A stretch of 64,000 nucleotides of DNA from an uncultured Sphingomonas sp. GTDB taxonomy: Bacteria > Pseudomonadota > Alphaproteobacteria > Sphingomonadales > Sphingomonadaceae. Every line of letters begins with the position of its first letter. The stretch's first letter is position 1. A program made the translations under genes and the position numbers. The stretch covers positions 101,287 through 165,286 of the forward strand of contig CAJYLQ010000005.1 in the NCBI GenBank assembly GCA_913775975.1, in the 5' to 3' direction. The notes beneath the pieces are model-generated. The model did not search any database and was not told the DNA's origin. It saw nothing but the letters and a program-made list of their open reading frames with translations. This document shows positions 1 to 8,789 of this stretch, piece after piece.

Positions 1-212
1 ACCCGGCCGCGCGCCTGATCGACGCAGACGCGCACGACGTGGAAATGCTGGTCCTTGTCCAGCGTCGCCGCCTCTCCGGTCGTGCCGCAGGCGACCAGCG
101 CCGACGAGCCCTCCGCGATCTGCCATTCGACGAAGTCGCGGAACGCCGCCTCGTCGAAGCGGCCGTCCGCGGCGAACGGCGTGACGAGGGCGGGGATCGA
201 ACCGGAAAACAT
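1..212 (-). CDS. dapA: 4-hydroxy-tetrahydrodipicolinate synthase, N-terminal part
   Basis: This is the first 70 or so codons of DapA, cut by the window edge. The enzyme condenses pyruvate with aspartate semialdehyde in the cytoplasm, the first committed step to lysine and diaminopimelate. The visible part begins MFSGSIPALVTPF and has the family's GTTGE motif with the two active-site threonines at residues 44-45. The Schiff-base lysine lies outside the window. The gene is divergent from the lytic transglycosylase at 290, with 77 nt between the starts. The ATG is the natural family start. The pairing with a murein hydrolase is common in sphingomonads and fits a cell-wall setting, but that link is only inferred. 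Confidence 0.93.
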   Translation of the reverse strand, partial: MFSGSIPALVTPFAADGRFDEAAFRDFVEWQIAEGSSALVACGTTGEAATLDKDQHFHVVRVCVDQARGR

Positions 213-289
213 GGCGGAATATGTCCTGTTGGCGGCCTCCGCCGCATTTCGTTCAGGACAGATACGGGTAGGGAGCCTATCCTGTCCAT

Positions 290-2320
290 ATGATCGCACC
301 GCTGAAGTCCGGCCTGCTGCTTGTCGCCATAGCCGGCACCTCCGCCCTGCCCCAGCAATCCGCGCCAAGCCTGGACGGCTGGCTGGGCCAGTTGCGCACC
401 CCCGCGACGCCGCCCGCCGTGGCCGCGCCGGTCGCCGCCCCCGTTGCCACCCCGCCCGCGCAGAACGGCGCCATCGCCGCCGCGATCGCGCAATGGCGGG
501 CGCTGCAACAGACCGATGCGCTGCCGTTCGACAGCTATGCCGGCTTCGTCACCGCGCACCCCGGCTGGCCGGGCGAGACGGCGAACCGGCGCGCGGCGGA
601 GCGGCAGGCGTCGCTGGGCACCGGATCGCCCGCCGCCGTCGCCGCCTTCTTCCGCCGCTATCCGCCGATGACGGGCGCGGGCCGCGTCGCGCAGGCGAAG
701 GCGTTGCAGGCGACGGGCGACATGGCCGGCGCGAACGCCGCCGCGCGCGCCGCCTGGCGATCGGGCGTGCTGGCGAGCGCCGACGAAAGCACGATCCTGA
801 CGAGCTTCCCCGGCGCCCTCTCCCCCGCCGATCACGATGCGCGGATGGATACGCTGCTGTGGCAGGGCGCGACGAGCGTCGCGGCGCGGCAGATCGCACT
901 GGTCAGTCCCGCGAAGCGCCCGCTGTTCGAGGCGCGGCTGGCTTTCCGTACGAAGGCCGCCAATGCGGCGGAGCTGTCGGCGGCGACGCAGGCGATGTAT
1001 GCCGACGATGCCGGCTATGTCGCCGACCGCGCGACATGGCTGCGCGATACGGCCAGCTTCGACACGCGGCCATGGCTGGCGCAGCGGCGCCCCCTCGCCA
1101 CCCGGCCGGGCAATGTCGAGAAATGGTACGAGGTGCTGCTGACCAACGCGCGCGGCGCCGCCGCCGACGGCCAGTGGCAGGTCGCCTATGACATCGCGCG
1201 GCAGGTGGACGACGCCTATCCCGCCGGCACCGACGTGTCGAAAAAGCCCTATGGCGAGCGCGACGATTACACCTCGCTGGCGTGGCTGGCGGGGTGGACC
1301 GCGCTGAAGCAGCTGAACCGGCCGGCGGATGCGATGATGATGTTCGATCGCTACGCCCGCGCGATCCAGTCGCCGCAGACGCGCGCCAAGGGCTTCTACT
1401 GGGCGGGGCGCGCGGCGGAAGCGGCGGGGAAGCCGGCGGAGGCGGCGACCTTCTTCGCGCAGGCCGCCGCCAATCGCGACTCCTTCTACGGCCAACTGGC
1501 GCAGGAGCGGACGGGTCGCGCACTGACCGCGCCGCCTACCCTGTCGACCGCCGCGATCACGCCGGCCGCGCGCGCCGCGTTCAACGCGCGCGAAACGGTG
1601 CAGGCGGCCCGCTTCCTGGCGAATATCGGCGACTGGCGCGACCAGAGCGCGTTCGTCCGCCAGATCGCTAGCGACGCGACGAGCGAGAGCAACCATCTGC
1701 TCGCCACCGAACTGTCGCGGCAGATCGGGCGGCCCGACCTTGCCGTGATGGTCGGGCGCAGCGCGCTGCAGAACGGGCTGACCGATTACTCGGCCGCCGG
1801 CTTCCCCACCGTGCCGATCCCGGCGGGCTATGAGCAGGACTGGACGCTGATCCACGCGGTATCGCGGCAGGAAAGCCAGTTCGACCGCGCCGCCGTCAGC
1901 AGCGCGGGCGCGCGCGGGCTGATGCAGCTGATGCCCGCCACCGCGCGTGAGCAGGGCGGCAAGATCGGGCTGACCTTCACCCCCGAACAGCTGTCGAGCG
2001 ATCCGTTCATCTCGATCCAGCTGGGCAGCAGCTATCTGAACCGCGTGTACGCCAACTACAATAGCTGGCCGCTGGCGATCGCCGCCTACAATGCAGGCGG
2101 CGGCAACGTGAACAAGTGGCTGCGCCAGTTCGGCGACCCGCGCACCGGCCAGGTCGACATGCTCGACTGGATCGAATCGATCCCGTTCGGGGAGACGCGC
2201 AACTACGTCCAGCGGGTGCTGGAGAATGCCGTCGTCTACGACCTGATGAACCCCGCCCGAGCGAAGAGCCAGGGCATGGCGCGGCTCAGCTGGTATCTCG
2301 GCAAGGGGCAGCCGGGCTGA
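290..2320 (+). CDS. slt: Soluble lytic murein transglycosylase
   Basis: A 676-residue periplasmic peptidoglycan hydrolase that cleaves the MurNAc-GlcNAc bond to leave anhydro-muropeptides. A short hydrophobic N-terminus looks like a signal sequence. A long alanine-rich helical region typical of the Slt U-domain superhelix covers about residues 40-500. The catalytic SLT domain follows from about 512, with the catalytic glutamate in RQESQFD at E528 and the typical GLMQLMPATA motif after it. AYNAGGGNV, near residue 600, is another family hallmark. Length matches Slt70-type enzymes. greB begins 13 nt after the stop, so the two are probably co-transcribed. Confidence 0.92.
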   Translation: MIAPLKSGLLLVAIAGTSALPQQSAPSLDGWLGQLRTPATPPAVAAPVAAPVATPPAQNGAIAAAIAQWRALQQTDALPFDSYAGFVTAHPGWPGETANRRAAERQASLGTGSPAAVAAFFRRYPPMTGAGRVAQAKALQATGDMAGANAAARAAWRSGVLASADESTILTSFPGALSPADHDARMDTLLWQGATSVAARQIALVSPAKRPLFEARLAFRTKAANAAELSAATQAMYADDAGYVADRATWLRDTASFDTRPWLAQRRPLATRPGNVEKWYEVLLTNARGAAADGQWQVAYDIARQVDDAYPAGTDVSKKPYGERDDYTSLAWLAGWTALKQLNRPADAMMMFDRYARAIQSPQTRAKGFYWAGRAAEAAGKPAEAATFFAQAAANRDSFYGQLAQERTGRALTAPPTLSTAAITPAARAAFNARETVQAARFLANIGDWRDQSAFVRQIASDATSESNHLLATELSRQIGRPDLAVMVGRSALQNGLTDYSAAGFPTVPIPAGYEQDWTLIHAVSRQESQFDRAAVSSAGARGLMQLMPATAREQGGKIGLTFTPEQLSSDPFISIQLGSSYLNRVYANYNSWPLAIAAYNAGGGNVNKWLRQFGDPRTGQVDMLDWIESIPFGETRNYVQRVLENAVVYDLMNPARAKSQGMARLSWYLGKGQPG

Positions 2321-2333
2321 TACGGGCGGGCGG

Positions 2334-2816
2334 ATGGACCGCCCCAACTATATCACCCCCGCCGGCTTCGCGAGCCTGCGCGCCGAATACGACCAGCTGT
2401 TCGCGACCGAACGCCCCGCGCTGGTGGAGACGATCAGCTGGGCCGCCGGCAATGGCGACCGGTCGGAAAATGGCGACTATATCTATGGCCGCAAGCGCCT
2501 GCGCGAGATCGACCGGCGGCTGGGCTGGCTGGCGAAGCGGATGAAGGCGGCCAAGGTCGTCGACCCCGCCCGGCAGGAGGATCGCAGCCGCGCCTGGTTC
2601 GGCGCGACGGTGACGATCGCCGACGAGGACGATTGCGAACGCGTGCTGACGCTGGTCGGCGATGACGAGGCGGATGCGAAGGCAGGCCGGATCGGCTGGA
2701 ACGCCCCCCTAGCCCGTGCGCTGCGCGGCGCGGGCGTCGGCGACCTGCGCCGCGTCGTCCTGCCGGCGGGCGAGAAGGAGTATGAGGTGATCGCGGTCGC
2801 CTATCCCGAGGCCTGA
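2334..2816 (+). CDS. greB: Transcription elongation factor GreB
   Basis: A 160-residue Gre factor that enters the RNA polymerase secondary channel and stimulates cleavage of backtracked transcripts. The N-terminal coiled coil carries the acidic tip in NGDRSENGDYIYG (about residues 40-52), followed by KRLREIDRRLGWL. The pattern with YIYG and RLREIDRR is GreB rather than GreA. The C-terminal FKBP-like domain ends with GEKEYEVIAVAYPEA. It follows slt closely and probably shares its transcript. Confidence 0.92.
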   Translation: MDRPNYITPAGFASLRAEYDQLFATERPALVETISWAAGNGDRSENGDYIYGRKRLREIDRRLGWLAKRMKAAKVVDPARQEDRSRAWFGATVTIADEDDCERVLTLVGDDEADAKAGRIGWNAPLARALRGAGVGDLRRVVLPAGEKEYEVIAVAYPEA

Positions 2817-2864
2817 GGAACGGCGTTCGGCGCGATCGGTTCTTGCGAGCAGAGGAGACGGACG

Positions 2865-3047
2865 ATGGACGATACCCCCCATGCCCCGCTGGGCCGCGAC
2901 GACGACGATCGCGGGCTGATCGAGAACGCCAGCGCAGACGCGGCGGCGGGGATCCTGCCGGGCAGCCTGAGCGGCATCCATGTCGAGCTGGACGACGCGG
3001 CGGGGGTGGATGAGGATGGGGAGGCCGACGGGGATCGGCGCGGCTAG
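2865..3047 (+). CDS. Small acidic protein of unknown function
   Basis: A 60-residue, strongly acidic protein rich in Asp, Gly and Ala, with no cysteine, membrane segment or signal peptide. The start is supported by a good ribosome-binding site (gaggag about 7 nt before the ATG). It lies between greB and the NYN-domain gene on the same strand. I do not recognise a family. It could be a small sphingomonad-specific protein, and it is short enough that a non-coding explanation remains possible. Confidence 0.5.
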   Translation: MDDTPHAPLGRDDDDRGLIENASADAAAGILPGSLSGIHVELDDAAGVDEDGEADGDRRG

Positions 3048-3131
3048 CGGCGACGATCGTGGCGCGCGAGGATGCGCCGCACGGATTGCCCCCTTGCCCG
3101 ATCGTCGTCGGGCGGCGCACAAGCTGGCGGC

Positions 3132-4004
3132 ATGGACACCACCCCCACCCGTAACGTCGCGCTGCTGATCGACGCCGACAACGCCTCCGCCGCCACGCTG
3201 GACCCGGTGCTGACCGTGCTGGCGGAACTGGGGACGGTCAACGTCCGGCGCGTCTATGGCAACTGGTCTAAGCCCGCTTTGAACGGCTGGCGCGATATGA
3301 CGGTGAAGCACGGCATCGAGCCGCAGCAGCAGTTCGACCTGACCAAGGGCAAGAACGCCACCGACATGAAGATGACGATCGACGCGATGGACCTGCTGTT
3401 TCGCGGCAAGGTGGAGGCGTTCGGCATCATGTCGTCGGATTCAGACTTCATGCCGCTGGCGATGCGCATCCGGCAGGAGGGCATCCCCGTCTACGGCTTC
3501 GGCACCAGCCGCGCGCCGGAGGCGTTCCGCCGCGCCTGCACGCGCTTCATCGACGTGAATGCGATCTCGCTGCCGGTCGAGGATGCGGCGGCGCCGGTGG
3601 AGGAGCCGGTGGTGGTGGCGCAGAAGGCCCCCGCCCGCCGTGCCGCTTCGACGGCTGCCACCGCGACGGCCACGGCGTCGGCCGCCGCCGCGCCCGCCAC
3701 CGCAGCTCCCGCCCAGACCGAGGTGCCGATCGCGGAGTCACTGCCGCCGCCGATCTCGGCCCGGCCGAAGCTGCCCGTGGACGACGAGCTGCTGAAGCTG
3801 CTGATCGACGCCTATGACGCGTCGAAGCGCGACGAGAAGGGGTTCGTCAGCCTGTCCGCCATGGGGCAGCTGGCGGCGAACCGTTCCAGCTTCGACGTGC
3901 GCAACTACGGCTACAAGCGTCTGTCGGACCTGATCGAGTCGGTCGGCAATTTCAAGCTGGAGCGGCGCGAGGGCGGGCAGTCGTTCGTGAAGCGGGTCCG
4001 GTAG
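3132..4004 (+). CDS. NYN ribonuclease-like domain protein with C-terminal LOTUS (OST-HTH) domain
   Basis: A 290-residue protein. Residues 7-155 form a NYN (PIN-like) domain of the LabA/DUF88 type with the acidic metal-binding set in place: LIDADN (D14, D16), KNATDMK (D78) and SSDSDF (D103, D105). An Ala/Pro-rich linker (about 165-215) leads to a LOTUS/OST-HTH domain from about 218 to the end (DDELLKLLIDAY, then GYKRLSDLIES), a putative RNA-binding winged helix. The ATG at 3132 is chosen over upstream starts because homology begins there. Known family members are linked to RNA processing; the target here is unknown. Confidence 0.88.
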   Translation: MDTTPTRNVALLIDADNASAATLDPVLTVLAELGTVNVRRVYGNWSKPALNGWRDMTVKHGIEPQQQFDLTKGKNATDMKMTIDAMDLLFRGKVEAFGIMSSDSDFMPLAMRIRQEGIPVYGFGTSRAPEAFRRACTRFIDVNAISLPVEDAAAPVEEPVVVAQKAPARRAASTAATATATASAAAAPATAAPAQTEVPIAESLPPPISARPKLPVDDELLKLLIDAYDASKRDEKGFVSLSAMGQLAANRSSFDVRNYGYKRLSDLIESVGNFKLERREGGQSFVKRVR

Positions 4005-4128
4005 CGCGAGGGGCGCGCGGTGGGGCCGCGGCCTTCGCCGGGGCGGCGCATCCATTCGAACGGATGCGATTCTTACTGATTGGGACGTATCAGCGAGCAG
4101 GGTTCCCGTGGAAACGCCCCACCCCCTG

Positions 4129-4150
4129 CCCCTCCCCTGAAGGGGAGGGG
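4129..4150. terminator. Inverted repeat between convergent genes
   Basis: Arms cccctcccct and aggggagggg are perfect complements with a two-base centre, so the RNA would form an 8-9 bp hairpin with a slightly larger loop. A second G+C-rich hairpin (7-bp arms gcgccgc and gcggcgc, 4211-4234) lies just before the ettA stop. Both sit between the convergent NYN gene and ettA, so either may terminate transcription. Neither has a clear U-tract. The first also resembles short GC-rich intergenic repeats seen in sphingomonads. Confidence 0.45.
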
Positions 4151-4242
4151 TGAGTCACCTTGGCAAGTTCGCAGTTCACCTCGCCGCGCCGGTTTGTCCC
4201 CCCGGCCGGTGCGCCGCCCCTTGCGAAGCGGCGCCCCTGCCC

Positions 4243-5922
<1,680 letters not shown>

Positions 5923-6086
5923 CGGGGGCGCGCGCTCCGTGCGATAAGAGGATGGAAGACTTGCGCGCGAGATAGCGATGGCCGCGCAGAATGGCAACGC
6001 GGGCGGGATGCCGGGCCGGGCGGGCTTGTGCGGGGGTGGCCGATGGTCCTACGCTGCGGGCGATCACATAAATCACAGGGGAAACC

Positions 6087-7526
6087 ATGCGCCGCATCGC
6101 CGCCGTCCTGCCGTCCTGCCTGCTGATCGCCGGTGCACCCGTGCTGGCGCAGACGACCCCCGCCGCCCCGCCGCCGCCCGCCCGCCGCGCCGCCGCCGCG
6201 CCGGTCGCGCTCGATCCGTCGATCGCCGCGTTGCGGAAGAAGGCGCTGGCGGACGATACGGCATGGTCGATCACCGAGGGGCTGACGACGGAGATCGGCC
6301 CCCGCCCCACCGGCGGCTCGCAGCGGCAGGCGGATGCGCGCGCGTGGGGCGTGGCAAAGCTGAAGGCGCTGGGCTTCCAGAACGTCCATATCGAAACCTA
6401 CACGCTGCCCAATGTCTGGGTGCGCGGGGCCGAGACGGCGGAGGTCGTATCCCCCTATCCGCAGCCGCTGCGCCTCGCCGCGCTCGGCAATTCGGGCGCG
6501 ACGCCGGCTGGCGGGCTGACCGCACCAGTCGTGTTCTTCCCGACGCTCAACGACCTGCAGCGCGTGCCCGACGGCAGCCTGAAGGGCAAGATCGCCTTCG
6601 TCTCCAACGCCATGGCGCCGACGCAGGACGGCAGCAGCTATGGCAGCCAGGGGCCGGCGCGCTTCGTCGGGCCGAACATCGCGGCGAAGAAGGGCGCGGC
6701 GGCGATCGTCATCCGCTCCATCGGCACCGATCACGGGCGCGGGCCGCACACCGGCACGACCAATTTCGACCCGGGCGTCGCCCCCATCCCCGCCGCCGCG
6801 CTGTCGGTGTCGGATGCCGCCAACCTCGAACGGATGATCGGGCGCGGCCAGCCGGTGACGCTGAAGCTGGTGCTGACGCCGCGCTTCGTCGGCCCGCGCC
6901 AGTCGGGCAACGTGGTCGCCGACGTGCCGGGCACCGATCCGGCGGCGGGCATCGTGCTGATCGGCGGGCATCTCGACAGCTGGGAACTGGGCACGGGCGC
7001 GATCGACGACGCCGCCGGCATCGGCATCACCACGGCGGCGGCGAAGCTGGTTATGGACGCCGGCCGCCCGCGCCGCACGATCCGTGTCGTCTGGTTCGGC
7101 GACGAGGAGATCGGTGGCTTCGGCGGCCGCGCCTATGCCGAGGCGCACAAGACCGAACGCCACGCGATCGCGACCGAGAGCGATTTCGGCGCCGACCGGG
7201 TGTGGCGCGTCGAAACCAACTTCACCGGCACGGGCGCGCCGATCGCCGACCGGCTGGCCGCCGCCCTCGCCCCGCTGGGTATCGTGCGCGGCGCGAACCC
7301 GGCGGGTGGCGGCACCGATGTGGAGCCGGTGCTGGCGCTGGGCGTCGCCGGACTGGAACTGAACCAGTCGGGCCTGCGCTATTTCGATCTGCATCATACG
7401 CCGGAGGATACGCTGGAACAGATCGATCCCGCGCAGCTGCGCCAGAACGTCGCGGCCTGGGCGACAATGCTGGACGTGGTGGCGAACGCGCCCGAAGCGA
7501 TCGAGGGCGTGCCGCCGCGCCCCTGA
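6087..7526 (+). CDS. Secreted M28 family metallopeptidase with PA domain
   Basis: A 479-residue exported zinc peptidase. A signal peptide ends at VLA-QTT. A PA-type insert lies around residues 140-235. The M28 catalytic core has GGHLDSW (H295, D297), the bridging aspartate in AIDDAAG (D307), the catalytic GDEE pair (E340, E341) and a late HHTPEDT histidine. The architecture matches the carboxypeptidase Q/PGCP-type M28 enzymes, which release amino acids from dipeptides or peptide ends. It probably acts in the periplasm. Substrate is not deducible. Confidence 0.9.
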   Translation: MRRIAAVLPSCLLIAGAPVLAQTTPAAPPPPARRAAAAPVALDPSIAALRKKALADDTAWSITEGLTTEIGPRPTGGSQRQADARAWGVAKLKALGFQNVHIETYTLPNVWVRGAETAEVVSPYPQPLRLAALGNSGATPAGGLTAPVVFFPTLNDLQRVPDGSLKGKIAFVSNAMAPTQDGSSYGSQGPARFVGPNIAAKKGAAAIVIRSIGTDHGRGPHTGTTNFDPGVAPIPAAALSVSDAANLERMIGRGQPVTLKLVLTPRFVGPRQSGNVVADVPGTDPAAGIVLIGGHLDSWELGTGAIDDAAGIGITTAAAKLVMDAGRPRRTIRVVWFGDEEIGGFGGRAYAEAHKTERHAIATESDFGADRVWRVETNFTGTGAPIADRLAAALAPLGIVRGANPAGGGTDVEPVLALGVAGLELNQSGLRYFDLHHTPEDTLEQIDPAQLRQNVAAWATMLDVVANAPEAIEGVPPRP

Positions 7527-7584
7527 TTTGCGACGAGTGGTGCGCATTGGCCGGAACCTGCCCTGTTCCTGCCCAAATTCCCGA

Positions 7585-7612
7585 TTGACCTAGTAATCGG
7601 GTAGAGTATGCA
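7585..7612 (+). promoter_or_regulatory. Possible sigma-70 promoter of the small lipoprotein gene
   Basis: TTGACC (7585-7590) and TATGCA (7607-7612) are separated by 16 nt, a reasonable housekeeping promoter about 60 nt upstream of the lipoprotein start. A perfect 7-bp inverted repeat (cccgatt 7580-7586, aatcggg 7595-7601) overlaps the -35 and spacer and could be an operator or the terminator of the preceding gene. By-eye match only. Confidence 0.35.
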
Positions 7613-7671
7613 CACCGCTTCGCGTCGGCACTTCGCCCCGCGAACGAATTGCCATGCTTGGGAGCTACCTC

Positions 7672-7938
7672 ATGAAGAAGATCCTGCTCGTCGCCGCTGC
7701 CGCCGGTCTGATGTCGGTTGCCGCCTGCTCGAAGTCGCCGGAAGCCGCCGCGGTCGAGAACAACGCCGACATGCTGGCGGACAACCTCGAGATGCAGGCC
7801 GACAACCTCGAGGATCTGGCCGACAACACCTCGAACAGCGCCGGCGCCGCCGTGCTCGAGAACGCCGCCGACAACCTCGAGGACGCTGCCTCGAACGTGC
7901 GCGACGCCGGCGAGGCGAAGGCTGCGAACCTGAACTAA
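7672..7938 (+). CDS. Small helical lipoprotein of unknown function
   Basis: An 88-residue predicted lipoprotein. The signal peptide ends in a lipobox SVAAC at residues 15-19, so the mature protein would be anchored by the acylated cysteine. The mature part is acidic and helical, with repeats of ADNLE (ADNLEMQ, ADNLEDL, ADNLEDA) that would form an amphipathic or coiled-coil helix. At DNA level, 7798-7814 and 7867-7883 are identical 17-mers. A GGAG motif lies about 9 nt before the ATG. Its size and helical repeats recall Lpp-like or entericidin-like small lipoproteins, but no family is assigned. Confidence 0.8.
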   Translation: MKKILLVAAAAGLMSVAACSKSPEAAAVENNADMLADNLEMQADNLEDLADNTSNSAGAAVLENAADNLEDAASNVRDAGEAKAANLN

Positions 7939-7945
7939 GCCCCTT

Positions 7946-7969
7946 GGGGGCCACGGCCCCCGGCTTTTT
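7946..7969 (+). terminator. Rho-independent terminator
   Basis: Stem gggggc / gccccc with loop cacg, then ggcttttt, 8 nt downstream of the lipoprotein stop. It is a textbook intrinsic terminator. Confidence 0.75.
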
Positions 7970-7978
7970 CAGAAAAGA

Positions 7979-8015
7979 GGGGCGTTTCCGCGACAGCCGG
8001 GAACGCCCCTTTTTC
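7979..8015 (+). terminator. Second tandem rho-independent terminator
   Basis: An 11-bp stem (ggggcgtttcc with gggaacgcccc, one G-U pair) and a run of five T follow directly on the first terminator. It isolates the lipoprotein transcript from the tRNA genes. Confidence 0.8.
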
Positions 8016-8051
8016 TTTTGCCGGGCCTGCGCTACGCATCCGGCCACGCGT

Positions 8052-8127
8052 GGGCCTGTAGCTCAATGGTTAGAGCTGGCCGCTCATAACGGCTAGGTTG
8101 CGGGTTCGAGTCCTGCCGGGCCCACCA
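8052..8127 (+). tRNA. tRNA with CAT anticodon (Met elongator, or Ile2 after lysidine modification)
   Basis: A 76-nt cloverleaf with acceptor pairs GGGCCTG/CGGGCCC, D-arm AGCTCAATGGTTAGAGC, anticodon CAT in loop CTCATAA, T-loop GGTTCGAGTCC, and encoded CCA. CAT can be elongator methionine or, after lysidine modification, isoleucine for AUA. The D-arm and anticodon stem resemble bacterial tRNA-Ile2, but I cannot settle identity by eye. Confidence 0.93.
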
Positions 8128-8171
8128 AATACTTGCGCAGGCGCGCCGCGACGCCTACGCGCATTCAGCGT

Positions 8172-8250
<79 letters not shown>

Positions 8251-8344
8251 TTCTACTAAGTCGCTGAAAACACGTCCAACCCTCACCTGAGGGGAGACTC
8301 TGTACCCCAGGGTGTTCCCCTCGCTGTACGCGGACGTGCATGCG

Positions 8345-8789
8345 ATGAAGCATTCCAACCTCGCCCGGCGCGGGCACCTGTTCTGGTGGCGCCGGAAGGT
8401 CACCATCAACGGCGCCACAATCCCGATAGATCTGTCGCTACGTACAGCAAATTTTTATCAGGCCCGTGCCATCGCCGACCGCCTCGGGAGCGTGCTGGAG
8501 GGGTTGCGAATGGTTTATGGGGAACGCGGATCGGCCGTCGACTCCGCGACGCTGAAGCGAATCTTCCAGGACGCGATGCGGTGGCAGTTGGAGCGGATCC
8601 TCCAGAGCCAGCTTGGTAGCACTGAGCCGATCGCCGCCCATCGGCAGACCAACCGGATATACGCTGAATTCTGGCGACACCACGCGAGCCGAGGCGCGGA
8701 TGCGACCTGGAGCGAGGATGACCAAGCTGGCCTAATCCGCGCCGGGTGGTCCCCGGACGACGTAGACATGCTGATGGGAGAAGCGAACC
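8345..8789 (+). pseudogene. Tyrosine integrase, N-terminal fragment
   Basis: About 145 residues from MKHSNLARRG match in style the N-terminal arm-binding region of tRNA-targeting tyrosine recombinases of alphaproteobacteria (WWRRKV, then DLSLRTANFYQARAIADRL, a DUF6538-like opening). The core-binding and catalytic domains with the R-H-R-Y tetrad are absent. The reading frame becomes a meaningless shadow around 8775-8790, where the frame of a different gene takes over. This marks a deletion joining two island genes. The protein cannot be an active recombinase. Confidence 0.8.
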
